Notes: a model not told the origin generated them from the letters alone. Counted from the first letter of the stretch, positions 1 to 12,870 are shown. The stretch: 64,000 bases of DNA from Zantedeschia hybrid cultivar (GCA_030544215.1 JARZZO010000009.1:56787129-56851128), one strand, 5' to 3'. Numbers and translations are program-made.

Positions 1-124
1 TAACGTAAAGAGATAATGCTGATCATTAATGTAATCTAATAGTAACAAGGAACTCAAACGTCTCTCCAATAATAGTCATCACGCTAGTATAAGCCCTCTC
101 ATATATATCTCTAATCATGTAGAT

Positions 125-587
125 CTATCCTCTCAAAAAAGACAAAAAAGACAATTGTGTGTCATGTATATTACCAAGGAGCCTACCCCACTCCCTCACA
201 CTCTCACAAATGAGAGACACCAATCTGTTGGATGTTCGGGTATCCCTCCCAAAAATTTTGGAGCGCTGATCAACCCAAGTAGTCCCCACAGTAGCATGGA
301 AGATCAGCCACCAACTCTCTCGTCCCTCCACCCCTGGAGATCCATCTTCGTTTCCATCCTAGGAGCAGCCTCTCCATTTCATGTGGCAGCTGATACACAC
401 TATATTTTATCAAACAATTGGTTCCAAACCTCCACGGAAAAGAAGTAGAGAATAGATGGTTCAAGGTCTCCTCCACTTCGTCACACAAGCAGCAAGTTGT
501 ACTCACCTTCTCCATGAAGCTCACCAGCCAGCCACAACTAGTGAATCTACCATGAGGATCCCTACACATCACGATCCGCACCTCCAC
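125..587 (-). pseudogene. L1 LINE tail fragment (zinc-binding RT region)
   Basis: Translated on minus, it gives the CxxC-type 'CCLCDEVEETLNHLF' zinc-binding block typical of the C-terminus of plant L1 reverse transcriptases. A second frame follows with the usual W...F.R.TRTSNRLVSLI block. The two blocks are in different frames. It is a decayed 3' piece with no promoter or endonuclease. Confidence 0.6.
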
Positions 588-1616
588 TATAATTTTACCT
601 TAGTTCATGTCACTTAACACCCTGTCTAATCTGGAAGCCACCCACTCAATCCCATATTTCTTAACAAAAAGGGTAGATGGATTTCATGACTACAAGTCTA
701 TCAATTTGTTGAATGGGGTTTTATATCATCATTATAGAGATGCTAGCCTTGAGGCTGACAGAGAGGGTGGTCAACTGAAAACCAAGTCCCTTTATGATAG
801 GAGATGTGTGAGATCTTTCTTGTGCCCTATGAGCGCATCAATGGAATGAAGCATCAGCAGAGAGAACTGGTTCTCAAGCTAAGACTTTTAGGAGGCATAG
901 GATAGAGTAAGTTTTCATGATAGGTGAGTAGGCTACATCAAGCTAAGACGTTTAGGAGGCATATGATAGAGGGAATATCTCTTCCAGCTGCTATCTCCTT
1001 TTTGGGTTTTGATGATAGGTGAGTAGGCTAGATCAAGCTCTATATTACATCAGCCAAATTTGCAGTTTTTGTAAATGGGGAACCATCAATCTCCTTTTAT
1101 AGTGAAAGAGGCCTCGGACAGGAAGATCCCATGTTTCCACTCATATTTGTCTTGGTTGCTAAGCTACTAGGTAGATTGTGGTAGTAGATTGTGGAAGGGG
1201 TCGAGCCCTTTAAGGTAATCAACAAGTCTTAGATGCATGTGCAAGTAATGCAAGTTACTCATCTTTAATATGCAACTGATTTTATCCTCCTTGTAATTGA
1301 GAAGGACCAGTAACCTATGATCAGATAAATGGTAGAATACATGGAAGAGGTGGGTGGACTAAAAATGAGAAGAGCATGACAGCTGGGTTGCTGGGGTTAA
1401 CATGGTGTAAGGGGATGTTACTAAGGTTGTTGCAATCCTTGGAGTGGTGGGGAGCTTCTATTATCACACTCAGTGCTGCCTCTGACTGCAGGTAGAATAC
1501 ACTATAGGCAATGGGAAAGGATAGTACCGAAATTTAGTGCAAGTCTAAGCAAGATGAAAAGGGAGGCTTTAATTTTATGAAGGGACTGGTCCTTTGCAGA
1601 TCAGTGTTGTTTAGCT
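588..1616 (+). pseudogene. Degenerate L1 LINE reverse transcriptase fragment
   Basis: From about 1040 the plus strand reads VNGEPSISFYSERGLGQEDP and MFPLIFVLVAKLLGRLW, which correspond to the [15 protein letters not shown] block of L1 reverse transcriptase. A degraded YADD appears as YATD near 1268. Several stops interrupt it. The first 280 bases are not recognisable. The same LINE appears to resume after the MITE insertion at 1617-1809. Confidence 0.6.
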
Positions 1617-1809
1617 CAAGGTTGGTTGTATCGTTGGATTGGTACGACTTGGTTTTCCGAGATACGAAGTCCTATCCATCCAACTTGGTATGACTTGGTC
1701 CGACTCGTACAAGTCAAGCACAAGTCGGACCGACTCAGGACATCTCATAAACCTGAAAAACCAATTACTCATACAAGTCGCATTGAGTCACATCGAGTCG
1801 GCAACCATG
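1617..1809. mobile_element. hAT MITE, 193 bp
   Basis: The ends are CAAGGTTG and CAACCATG (an 8-bp inverted terminal repeat with one mismatch), flanked by an exact 8-bp target duplication GTTTAGCT at 1609-1616 and 1810-1817. The interior is full of ACTCGTACAAGTC-like half palindromes. No coding capacity. The ends and palindromes resemble those of the 5.76-kb hAT at 21001. Confidence 0.85.
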
Positions 1810-1817
1810 GTTTAGCT

Positions 1818-1972
1818 TACCTATCTACTTCTCATTCAAAAATCCTGAAACAATGGGAAGAAAGTTGGAGTCTACAGAGTAGGTTCTTTTGGCATGGTAG
1901 TGGGGGCAAATGCAGAGAATGGCATGATATTGATTGGAGGAGAGCATGCAAAAGCAACAACAATCATGTGGC
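1818..1972 (+). pseudogene. L1 LINE fragment continuing after the MITE
   Basis: Reads SRFFWHGSGGKCREWHDIDW, matching the 'FLWGG..+..W..W..VC' block downstream of the L1 reverse transcriptase. It is the continuation of the 1040-1616 fragment, split by the hAT MITE and ended by the solo LTR at 1978. Confidence 0.55.
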
Positions 1973-1977
1973 AAAGG

Positions 1978-2336
1978 TGATGCGGGAGAGCAGGGGGGGG
2001 GGGGGGGGCGTAGACCGGAAGTAGGAGGAAGAGAGGGGTTGGAGGAGAAGAAGACTAGGGTTCCCGTCCCATCTCGGGAGAAAACACGCAACGGCGGCTA
2101 TTCATTTCAAAATTCTTCTTCATTGCTTTCCCACGAGGGGATACAGGACAATATATAGACTCCTCAAAGAAACCCTAATAGGAAAATTACTAAACTATCC
2201 CTAGGACTCCGAAAATAGCTAAAAAACATGTGAAAATTACAGATAAAATAAAAGACTCCAAATGGGCCCCTAATGGGCCAAATAAACTGCACATTGGACC
2301 TTTGACTCCATTCCAGCCGTTCCTGGATCCCCATCA
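1978..2336 (-). mobile_element. Solo LTR of a gypsy-type element
   Basis: 359 bp with TGATG/CATCA ends and an exact 5-bp target duplication AAAGG (1973-1977, 2337-2341). It is homologous to LTRs at 43096-43481 and 49285-49693, sharing CTAATGGGCCAAATAAA and the terminal GGATYCCCATCA. Orientation is inferred from the 43-kb copy, whose primer site lies to its left. A run of G starts near 1995. No internal region remains, which indicates LTR-LTR recombination. Confidence 0.82.
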
Positions 2337-2341
2337 AAAGG

Positions 2342-4430
2342 TGTCAAAAACTTAAAGAGACTTTAATGTTGTGCATAGAGGAAAGGCAGGATATGGCTAC
2401 ACGTTATTCAACAGAAGACTACAGAAGATCTGGTGCATAAGATTTTCACCAGGTGTTCAAAGCAATATCTTCAACCTGTAGAATGATATACTTCAAGCTT
2501 GAGATCTGATACATGTAGGTGTATAGCAACCCCCACAACTTCGATCATACCAACAGTCATACAACGGGTTTGAGAAACTTACAGGATTATGCTAATGAAG
2601 TCCATGATTGGACATAGTACAAAACAATAAGTACTTATTACAAGCTATAGATATTTAAACACTCAGTATTCAAACCCAATTAATACACATACAGGGTCTG
2701 ATTTCATTAGACTTCCATGTAAAATCACTTTATAAAAACAGGTTAAATGTTTCTTCCATTCACATTAATAATCAAAGACTGACAACCAGCACTTCCAATC
2801 CCATTAATAATCAAAGGCTGATGACCAATGCCTTAGCTCAGTTTTATATGTTAAACGATGAATATAAATGACTACAAAAGCAATAAAACCACTAAAGTTT
2901 GGTTCCAACATGCTTGTCATGTTGTGAAAATAAACCAACAACCTCCTCTTCACATGATCTCCACAGGAAAACCTCAGCTGGTCAATCAAAACAAACACTC
3001 AATTCCATTTTACCGGTATTCAAATGCCCTTAAAAGGAATTAATACACATGCACGATTATCATAAATTTAGCTTTCAGCTTAAAAGCCTCTTTATTAGTT
3101 CATTGCTCAGGCCAGTTAGACTAATAAATCGACATTTTAACGACTTATTTAACCTCCTAATACACAAGTCCAAGTGATAAACCTGCATCAATGCTATAAA
3201 ACAGTGCAGTGTCCACAATCATCATGATCTGACAATCAATTTATGCACAAAATCCAACTAGAATCTCCATGTATCACTAACCACAAGTTACAAGAATTTT
3301 CAGGTGTATCACATGCCTCATAACAATCCAAACAAACACCAAATAGTTACTACCTGCACAAGGACTGACAAGTCCAATCTCCCTCCATATGGACAAGAAC
3401 AAATCCAACAAGCAGTCATGAAAATTATAATAAACCACAACCACATGTTTCTAAATCTATGCTGAAATTCCAGGTTTATATATAGCATGAAAATAAAGCA
3501 ATCAACTCATGACCAGCCCAAAGAACAATGAGCTGAAAGAAGTTTTCGGCATGAGCTCCCCCCTTCAACAAGGAACCCAAGCTCTGAAAGAAACCCAAAA
3601 CCCAAAAAGAAATATAGGTAGAACCAACAACGCAAATATGGGAGAATAGGAGAAGCATAGGAATCACCCTAGTAATCAGCAGACATAAAAGGGTTGCCCT
3701 AACTCGCAAGCTGCATGCTAGTGCTGAAGGTGAAGGCGTGCCCTCACTACCTTAAGCTTGGATGATGGTTTCTCGCACCATGCAGGACAGCAGCAGGCAC
3801 GCACCTTGTTTGTGCTTTCTTCAGCTTTTTCGTCAATCCGCTCAAACTCCCTCTGCCTTTCCCGCACAATCTCTCTCTGTATTCATTCTCTCTTCCACTC
3901 CCTTTGCCTCTCTCCCTCTATCCCCCTTGGCTGCTCAGCTAAGAATGGAGAGACCACACCCCTTAGCTATAGGTTCTAAGTGGTTGGAGAGGACGGTTCC
4001 AATGGGCTGGAGATAGGTTGTTCCAAGGGACTCAATTTTAGGGAGAAGAGGTGGGTGGTAGGCCCCACAAGGGTCTATCAGCCTTATAATGGGTCTCTCC
4101 ACCACTTGTTCTTGTCCATTCACTTCATTTGCATATTCTCCTTTATGATATGGAAGCCTATGTGATGTCACATGGTCTCCACCAATGGAATGGTGCCACA
4201 TCATCAACTCACCACACAAATCACAGCTAAGCAATAGTCAATCATGTGGCATTCTAGTCACCATGGGCTAATCTTATCACAACATGTCATACTCCTAATC
4301 CGCCATTAACCCATAGTATTACACTGTCAATGAAGGATCACTAAACTTAACTGAACAGTTAAGTGTTAACCAGGGTTATGCCAATTTGCATATAAAGCCA
4401 AAAAATGGACAAAGGATACAGTTCTGGAAG
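2342..4430. other. A/T-rich intergenic or intronic DNA, nothing recognised
   Basis: About 2.1 kb without a convincing reading frame or repeat boundary. Short frames of 60-100 codons occur on both strands but have no familiar motif or splice-consistent neighbours. Confidence 0.6.
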
Positions 4431-4439
4431 ATAGGTAGA

Positions 4440-5010
4440 GCAGTGATAACCTCTTGAGGAGAGATTTCCCAAGCTGTTTAGTGTCGCTACAGACTCTAGC
4501 ACCTACAAGCTACAGCTAAGAAATTTGATGACAGGGCAACTGGGGGATGGTGGACTCCAAGTTTTAGAAGGGACTTGCAAGATGAGGAGATTGTGCAGCT
4601 GGGAGAATTACAGCCACTGCTAGAGGGGCAGCAACCTAATGGACAGAACGGACTCATGGAGATGGAAGAGGAAGAAGGATGGAAGATTTTCTATTGGATC
4701 AGCCCACTGCTACAGCACAGATGAGGAATACGTCACTTTGTGCCCTCTTGAGTATGGCTTATAAGAAACCCAGTGAAGGTTGCTAGCAAAAGCTATTTAA
4801 TCCCATCCCAGGGTATTTCCGATGAAAGTTAGCATCTTCGAAAACCTTTGGTGTAGCACCTTTCTCAAACTCTCCAGCAAGGCCCGAATCCTTGCACAAT
4901 TTATATTAATGCCAAACACTTGCTTGATTCATAGAGTGGAGAATGACTGTAGTTGTGCCAGCAAGTTGTGAAGAGGAAGTTGCTCCAAACTTGTTTAGCT
5001 TGCTTAACCT
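4440..5010 (+). pseudogene. Degenerate L1 LINE C-terminal fragment
   Basis: The plus strand reads WWTPSFRRDLQDEEIVQL, then PMKVSIFENLWCSTF and NTCLIHRVENDCSCASKL. These correspond to the 'W.P.F.R.L.D.E' block and the zf-RVT region of plant L1 elements, with stops and frame changes between blocks. Assigned by block order only, so moderate confidence. Confidence 0.45.
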
Positions 5011-5257
5011 AGAAAAAAAAGATGCTTTGTAACCTTACACCTATAGCATTAGCATATTTCGGAAGCTTCAAGGTTATATTCCGGTATAAATTTATAAGAA
5101 GAGTTTCAAGCACAGATAAACTTATTGCCTCTAGTATTATACTTGTGAAAGATATCTTCTACACAATAAATGGGAGATTGCTCTCTTTATTGCTATTTTT
5201 ATTAGCTTAAAAGGCAACCCAGATATGTTACGCTCAAAAGAATCTTCACATTTTTTT

Positions 5258-5590
5258 GAAATGGTGACTCAGTTGGCCAAGTATGTACACATATTTACAA
5301 GCGACTAAGGTTTAAATTTGGGCAAAGCGCAATATTTTCCTACCAATAGGGAGATAATTCCCCACAACCGATAATTTCACCTAATTAGGTAATAATTACG
5401 AGCCCAAGCCAACTTTCCGAGGAAGTAATCCCATGGACCAAGGGACATAATCTCGTGGCACCTTTAGCCAATCTACTGGGAGTTTGGGAGAGTTTTTAGG
5501 TTCCCGACTGACTAGAACCCGTGACCTCCCAAAGGGAGGTCAACGGGTGAAGCTAACCGTCCTATCCGGTTGGTTTAAAGAATATCCACA
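5258..5590 (+). repeat. Possible tRNA-derived SINE-like repeat
   Basis: A box-A-like TGACTCAGTTGG (5265-5276) is followed about 43 bp later by a poor box-B-like GGTTTAAATTTG. The 3' half contains inverted GACCTCCC/GGGAGGTC. No target duplication or poly-A/T tail was found, so it may be another dispersed repeat. Confidence 0.25.
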
Positions 5591-6440
5591 TCAATGGTAT
5601 AATGTATGAGTCAATGTGATCTAGGATGTCCATCATAAATGCCATTGTCAAGGATGGAAAATGTGATGCTCAGTATAATGAGGAATTAACACTACCAAAT
5701 TTGCAGCGTTATCTTTTGACAAGTGAACAAGAGAAAATTCCAATCCATGCTCTCAAATGCCTTTAGTATATTAGTTTGTAAGGATAATAACACGCCATGC
5801 ATACTTCAACCATTAAATTAGCTTTTGAGCTTGTACAATGCCATTAATAGTAAAGATATGTAGGAGCTTAAAAATGGGAGATAAGTAGCACATTTGTCGT
5901 TGGTAGAAGTAGGGACCTAGTGCTACAACGTGGACCGTCCAATGCCTTGCCACCATGATGAAATTTGTATTAGGGAACTGCAACGAAGGAAAGAAGCCTG
6001 CAACTAGAGAGAAGCACATCAAGGGACCCCCTAGTCAATGTGGGGGAAGGACTCTCTAATGCCTAGGTCAGCCAGTATCGGAGGAGGAACTCTAGGGTTT
6101 TGAGTAGCAGAGTTTGCGTACTTAGGTATATGGGGATCCTCTTGATTATATAAGGGGCTTGGTGCCCAAAAAGTGGAAAGTGCTTACTCTGTACAGTATA
6201 GGACCATGATCCTATGGTTTCCTTCGTAAGGAGAGAGTGGATCATGCCTACGATCCTATAAGGCTTGTAGGTCACTTTCCCTCATTTATCTGGCATGTGG
6301 TTGCCTTGTTAGACCTTCTACCTTTTTTGGACTTTTCGCTCATAAAGCAGCTTCACTTTGCTAACAAGCTACCCTCTCAGGATGCCTACATGCTAGGAAG
6401 TCGGTACTCGGGATGTTCCCGAGTGTCATGCCCTTGTGTG
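5591..6440. other. Unassigned sequence
   Basis: No coding block recognised. Contains gattatataagggg near 6158, TATA-like but with no other evidence for a promoter. Confidence 0.5.
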
Positions 6441-7020
6441 ATATGTTGAGCCTTGAGGGGGAATGAGTTATTCGGCTTCACTTCTATGATTTAAGCCTTA
6501 TATGGGCTAGAGCAACTGGCCCAGTTTTCCCCTCGTTACTGTCCCCCCCCCCAACTTCCGAGCATATTGTGCGTACATTAAGGGGTGGATACGGTTGGCT
6601 TGCTTTTGAAGGAATATTGGATGGGACCCACACTGACGTCCCTAGGGCATAATGCATCAGCCGAAAGGATGCCTCTTAAAGAGGCCAAGATGACTGCCCG
6701 ACATTACGCCTCCCTAAGAATATGTGTCGCGCTTTCGACTACCCGAGGCCTCATCATGAGGGAGGGATGATGTCTCAGTATCACCATGACTCTTGCGCCC
6801 AAGCACCTTTTCGAGGACCCGTCATTTCGAATGCGACGGGAGATTTTCGAACAAGCCCTAGGGTGTCGTGCGCTATAATGGTAAGGGATTTGCTTAGTCC
6901 TATATAAGGGAGGTTGGGGGGAGAAGTTGATCTTCCTTCACCTTCATCACTGCCTCCAACAGTAGGTGTCTAGGATTCGTCTTGCCCAAGCTCAACATAC
7001 GTTGGTGTAAGCGTGTAATG
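6440..7020 (+). repeat. LTR-like region with TATA box
   Basis: A C-run near 6541, then G/C-richer sequence ending in a TATA box (cctatataagggagg, near 6900) followed by a CT-rich leader. This is the usual look of an LTR U3/R region. Ends, target duplication and primer site were not found. Confidence 0.3.
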
Positions 7021-9445
7021 CATGCACATTAGTAGACCTGTTAGAGGCCCAATAATAGCCCAATTAGTCTTTTAGAACAGGCTTGTTAGGGTTTTATGCG
7101 TTCTACCTGAGCCTTCAGAAGGCATCACCAGTGGCTGACGCGTTTCAAAAGGCGTCATATCAAGCTGACGCATTCCAAATTGAGTGCCCAACCCGATCTG
7201 GACTCTAGTGTTTCCTTTCGTGGGGATTCTATCTCCGCATGGAACTCGTCTTTGATTATTATAGATAAATCCTCTTGGCCCCCTTGACCTTCTAATGCAT
7301 CTCTAAACCCTAGAGAGAGGTTGAGAGGGAGTTTGGAGCGGCTCGGGGTGGTAGCGTGAGAGGGACGTGGTGGTAGCATGTTCGTGCATGGAGGAGGTTC
7401 CTGCTATGCTTAGGCGGGCTTGTTTACATCGTTGTTGAGTGGTAGCGAGGCAAGTGATGACTAACCCAAGAACCATAGTATTTTTAAGTACAAAATCCTA
7501 TTTTCAAACTATTTTTCTATGTAGTAAGACAGTATGAAAAGATGATCCTTGAACGCTACTGGATGCGCATGAATTCCTGTTATTAGTTAACCATAATTAA
7601 CCAAGTTAATTTCATGTGTAAACTTTAAAAAATCCTGCAAATATGACCCTCTGTGTTAAAAGGCATCACTGCAATGTGACGTGTTTTGCACAACACATCA
7701 CTGTGCATGGACGCAATTAACATCACGTAGTCAAATCACATGTAGTTTTACCCAGTAAATACTTGGAATAATGATCTAAGATACAGTGACGCGATTTATC
7801 TTATGTATAGGTTAAAATCTGTTTAATCCATGTTTTATCCATGATAATTCCTGTTTAAAATTTCTGATAATTTGATAATATGCTAGATAGGCATGCTGGT
7901 TCATATGATATGTTACTTAGAGTGATTATTTTCATGTTGATAATAGTATTTGTGGAAAATATGCTTTATGTTGAGATTTAAGGTCATCAATAGCATGTCC
8001 TCATTAGAAAATAATCATGGTTAATCTCTAGAAATATTTACGACCATGTATGATTGTTATTAAATCTATTCACGGTATGGTTATGGCATTAGTAGCATGT
8101 GCATAATAGTTGTTTTCGAAAATATAAGAGTTTTAATCATTTTTCTAAAATTTCCCTGAGACCCTGAAAGGCGTCGAGAGAGGGTGGCGCATTTCAATTC
8201 GCATCATCTGATAATGATGCATTTCATAGTGTTTAACAGTGTGTTATTTATTGCCTATTTTCATGAATAGTAGCATGTTTTAGGTTTTGTTAAGCTTATG
8301 AGATTATATTCTGCATCACATATTCATGTTTGCATGTATATGGTTAAATTAAGATGTTTAAGATGCTATGTGTGGATGCACCAGCCGATAGTATGAGAGT
8401 CATAAGACCTAAGTGCCACATGAACTAAAGTGCTACGCTGTGGGAGCCACCTCTTGATTCCATCGGGACCAAAGTGCTATACGGCAAGAGCCATCTCTTG
8501 ATTCTATGGGGGCCATCTCTATATTCTCATACTTACTTGCTTAATGACTACGAGGTTATGTATGAACCCGAGGCAACGGGTAAATCCTAGAAGGTGTGTT
8601 TACATACTAACTAGGTGGGATCTAAGAACGTCCTCCGACTATGCAGCCGAAGGGTTAGTGCATTTACTATTACCACTGAATAAAGAAGAAGAAGAAGATG
8701 CCGCTATGTCATGTTATGGTTGCTTGTCTTATGATAAGAAAAATGATAAGATGATGATATATGTGATCATCTGATGAAAGATGCATGTTATGTTTCAAAT
8801 TATGTATGCATGTTATATTTCAAATTATGTTTCATGAGTCATGTTTAGTTTATGCATGATAATTTTACTATCATATTGTCATGTTTGATAAGCATGTCTA
8901 GGGTCAACCTTGTATATATATGATATAATTGTTCTTCATGTTTAGATGAATATTATGCAAGTTTTCCTTTATATTATATTGTATGGGAAAAGCTATGATT
9001 TTGTATATTATGAGCTTGCTGAGTCGGTTGGGACTCACCCTTGCTCACTAACAATTTTAGGAGGCTGAGGTTAAAGCTAAGCGTGAGGAGCGTAAAGCCT
9101 AGTTGCTGGTTGGAACACTCGGTTATTAGAAGTAGGTTTTGGCTTTATTTTCATATATTAGCAAGAGATGTAATAGGACTAGTTTAATTATGTTTCAGAG
9201 ATGCATTTGATTTTATTTGGACATGTAGAGATCTTGGATAATTACTGGTTATTATTTCTGTGGTTATGGAGTTATTTGTATTAGTGGAGTTATCTTATGG
9301 CTATAAAGGTTGTTTCATTTGTGAAAAGTTCATACTTTTACTTTTACTGCTTTTAATGGATGTTTGGGTTGTTCCCACTGTGACGCCCACCTGACGGTTC
9401 ACCAGTAGGCCAACATGACCGAACAGGGTCAGTGGGGGCGTTATA
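7021..9445 (+). repeat. Probable decayed gypsy LTR region with Cassandra-like block
   Basis: A/T-rich sequence with no coding frame. Around 8395-8540 it holds AAAGTGCTA...GAGCCATCTCTTGA blocks also seen in the internal parts of the Cassandra elements (20-34 kb) and in the three-LTR array (31.9 and 35.4 kb). Near 9008 is GAGCTTGCTGAGT followed by GGGACTCACCCTTGCT, a common look for R/U5 in plant Tekay/Del-type gypsy LTRs. It may end at GGGGGCGTTATA (9434-9445). Confidence 0.35.
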
Positions 9446-9648
9446 AAACATCTCCTCTAGGAGAAGGCTGAGTGAGTCTAGTGAGTGTGTGAGTCTTGAG
9501 TTTTCCTTGTCTACATCAACCTTATCCTCTTCCTCTTCTTTTTCATCTTATCCCTCGTCCTGCTGGAGAGTGAGCTCGATTTTGCCGTCACAACCCTCTA
9601 ATACCCTCTTTCTCCCCCTCTTCTTTCGAGAGTCCAGATCCTCCTCAC

Positions 9649-11720
9649 ATGGCTTCTAAGGGGCAGGCCTCATTTAGCTCCCCTGGTCTAGCAGCTCGAC
9701 GGCCTCCAAACTTGGCTCAATCCAACCGGAGCACCATAAGAGCTAGGAAGCTTGATCAGCTCTGGGGAGAGTACAGCCCCTCGTACACCTTTGTTGTGTC
9801 AGGGTTTAACGATCGACTTTATCCTATGGCCTGTAACTCCTTTGTAGCCTATAGGAGCATGTTCACCACCAGGTTCTGACTCCCAGTGCACCATTTCATC
9901 CAAAAACTCTTAAAAGTTAAAACAGTATGGCCTAGCCTCTGTACAATTGGTCTCGAACACATGATTTTACACCTTTGCTTTCCGCGTCACCTGCCACGAG
10001 CACAACGTCTACCCGACCCCCATCCTTTTTCGAACATGTTCAAGAGGAAGCCACACACTCAGATAGATGATGGCTTCTTCTTTTTAAGGCTAGGGCCAAC
10101 TATCTTTTTCTTAAAATTTCTTCAGTCGTGTCAAGCCATGAAAGGTAGAAGAACCACTTCTTTTTTGCGACTTGAGATCTCTCCTTAACTTCTGAGCGGG
10201 ACTTCTGAATGGAGTCTATATTTACTCTGATGTCGTCAATCTGGTTCCTCAACGTACCCCTCCGTACAACGTGCCGAGCAGGAGGCTTCTGTTGGAGTGC
10301 GTTGTCGTGGTTCTTGATCTTAAGATCAGCGATCGGGCCCTGATGAATGCTGGCTATGCCCCTCAAGCATCCCAAGGTAGGTATCTTTCCATGTTCCTTT
10401 TGAGAGTGGATCCTAACATTGGGCGGACATACCCTTTTGCAGCTTCGACTTGTCTAATTCCTCTAGACAAGATCAGAGAGGGGCATCCAGGAGCCTTGTG
10501 CAGGGTGGAGAAAAACCCTGACAACAGAGAGAAGCCTAAAGAGGAGGTGGCGGGCGAGGAGAGGATGATCCCCAAGGCGGTGATCCATATTGTTAACATT
10601 GACCAAGCCCGTAGGTACTTCGATATCCCTGAAGGGATCCCTCAAAAGATGGTTGGGGATGTAACCTTGGTAGAGCACCTCGAGAAGGTGAGGCAGGAGA
10701 AGAGAGCGACCGAGAGAGGTGGTCCATCACAACAGCAACAGCAATAGCGGCATAAAGGCCCTAGGGTGGAGCTTAAACCGTCGGGCTCTAAGGCGAGTCC
10801 CTCGATCGACAAAACTCCTAGGAAGTCTTGGCATTTGCCCTCATCGTCGAATGGCATGGTGATTTGGCAACCAACCCCTTTACCACCAGCCCCACCAGCG
10901 AGGTCCCCCGTGGCATCGTCGATGTCGCCTCTAGTGCCCCCCATTCCATGGTGTCCGCAGTGGCGTGTGTTCGAGAACAACACCTTCTCCGACGTTGACG
11001 CCATCTACGACCTAGCGCTCAGGAGGCTACTAATGGAGAGAGAACGCACAAAGAATCATGACAATACAGACGTCAATCATTGGACTCTTTAGGTGGGCCT
11101 CGAACCTTAGTCTCTACTTAATTGTTGGGCAATCAATATGTCGATTGCCTAAATAAGGTAGAGAGGTTATGGAGGCAGGTGCAGAAACTTTGGGCCAGCC
11201 TCGAAGTGCCTGTCGGGAGGCCCAGGAGGCACAGAAGTCTTAGCAAAGGTAACACTGCGATCAGCAAAGGTCTAAGTAAAGGAGGCAGCAGACGGCAGAC
11301 AAGCCATAGATGAGGCTTGACAAGGTCTCAAGTAAGTTGGAGGCGGCCAACACCCGAGCTCGAGAGGCAGGGGCAAAGGCGGCCCAACGAGATCCAAGGA
11401 GTTCCTAGACAACAGGGCGAACTTCAGCTTCACCCAGTACAACACTAGGTACACGGCCGGATCGAAGAAGGGCTTAACAGTAGGCTTCAAGTACACGGCT
11501 CTGCAGGCTATTGTATTCTTTCCTAGGGTCAAAGGTTTGGGGCTTCTTGAACAAGGAAGCCTCGAGTACGAGTCCAAAGATGAAGCAATGGCAGACGGAG
11601 TGGTTGACACTCAATGTATTAAGGCGGTCGACCTGACCGATTGACTCGTAGACTATATCGAGCCATCCGCTGGAGAGGACTCCGCCACTAACACAGAAGA
11701 GACCACCGCTGCACTTGAGG
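9649..11720 (+). pseudogene. Broken gag-like frames of a gypsy-type element
   Basis: Reading frames at 9649-9879, 9886-10188, 10271-10747, 10766-11092 and 11122-11313 form a chain broken by frameshifts and stops. The product is charged, with a Pro-rich segment (LPPAPPARSP) and a late KLEAANTRAREAGAKAAQRD helix. The layout resembles plant 'putative gypsy type transposon' proteins found in Tat-lineage elements. A minus-strand integrase end lies immediately downstream, so this could be the antisense ORF known in some Tat elements, or the gag of a separate plus-strand element. No zinc knuckle was found. Confidence 0.45.
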
Positions 11721-12089
11721 GACTGGATGCTGGGGAAGTTGTTGCTCCTTCCTACCCCAACCGGAAGGAATGTGATGTCGATGGAGATCAATCAGGAGGT
11801 CTCCATGATATGCCAACCAACCAACCAACCCTTCCACCTGGATTACACCAGCCCACAACCTCTTGCATCCAAGGCTCTCTTAGGAGGCAGGATGGCCAAT
11901 CCACCCCCAGGTATAATATATGAACCTTTTTTTCGGAAGCTTTTGTACTACCCTCCTTTTAAGGAAAGTAAGCTTTTGTACTACCCTCCTTTTTGGGGAA
12001 AGTAATAAGGAATATAGCTAACCTTTTCTCCCATACTACTTTTTTCGACTTCTTCGTCTTTGTGATCCCATCGAGTGTGTTTGGAACTA

Positions 12090-12260
12090 AGCTTAAGTGC
12101 TCTTCCCGAGTGTGGACACCTAAGGCATGAAAGACCTATTGGTCCGTCCCAAGTGTAGGCACTTGGAGTTTGTGGCCTAGCAGCCCTTCCTAAGCGTAGG
12201 CAATTGGGGCATGAGAGACCTATCGGTTGTTCCCGAGTGTAAGCACTAAAGTCTAAGGGT
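12090..12260. repeat. Short tandem repeat in gypsy 3' region
   Basis: Two to three imperfect copies of a unit containing GGCATGARAGACCTAT and CCCRAGTGTARGCAYT. Translated on minus they give repeated PIGLSC blocks. Tandem repeats between pol and the 3' LTR are common in Tat elements, which fits the context. Confidence 0.5.
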
Positions 12261-12369
12261 ATCAACTTAAGGCTCACTCATACAATAGATACAAGGGCAA
12301 AGGAGATTTAAATTCAATTCTCAAATAGTGAAGTACAAGGTCTGGAGAAGTGAAGTTCTCAAAATCTCT

Positions 12370-12870
12370 CTAACAATAATAAGCCCTAAGGTTGTCCGAG
12401 TTCCAAGTGCGGGGTACTTCCTTGTCGTCAAGGGTGGATAGTCGATGAGCTCCTTTCGTGAGGACCTCCATCACACAGTAGGGACCTTCCTAACTTAGGG
12501 CAAACTTTCCAGCAGCTAGCTGTGGGTTTGAGACTCCAGTTTTGTGTAATACTGGATCTCCTTAGAAGATTTGGTGCTCCTGAACTCAACTATTGTAGTG
12601 TCGGGCCATCTTTCTTTGGTACTCAACAAACCTTACTCAAGTGTTCTCCCAAACTTCTAGGAGTAGGTCGAGGTTCTCCCTCAGCTTCTAGCCATTTCCC
12701 TCTTCATCCAATGCTTGGACCCGGAGGGAGGGGCTACCTTCCTCCAAGGGTATAAGAGCTTCTGCTCCATACACCAAGTGGAAGGGGGCTTTACTTGTTG
12801 CCGCGCATGTAGTGGTTCGATGAGACCCCAGGACATTTGGGAGTTCTTCCATCCATGATCCCACAGCTCC
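12370..12870 (-). pseudogene. Ty3/gypsy integrase C-terminal fragment
   Basis: Minus-strand blocks in order are LVYGAEALIPLEEGSPSLRV, QALDEEGNG, an ENLDLL-type helix, NPQLAAGKFALS, EGPYCVMEVLTKGAHRL and EVPRTWNSDNLRAYY. These are the standard order for the end of plant Ty3/gypsy integrase (target-region 'YGTEAMIP' to 'WNAEHLRRYY'). Stops and frameshifts occur. The catalytic core and reverse transcriptase are absent to the right of 12880. Confidence 0.75.

Noticed and set aside
10271..10747. 158-codon frame as an independent host gene
   Set aside because: Flanked by other broken frames of the same style, with a gypsy integrase end nearby; no introns or plant family recognised.
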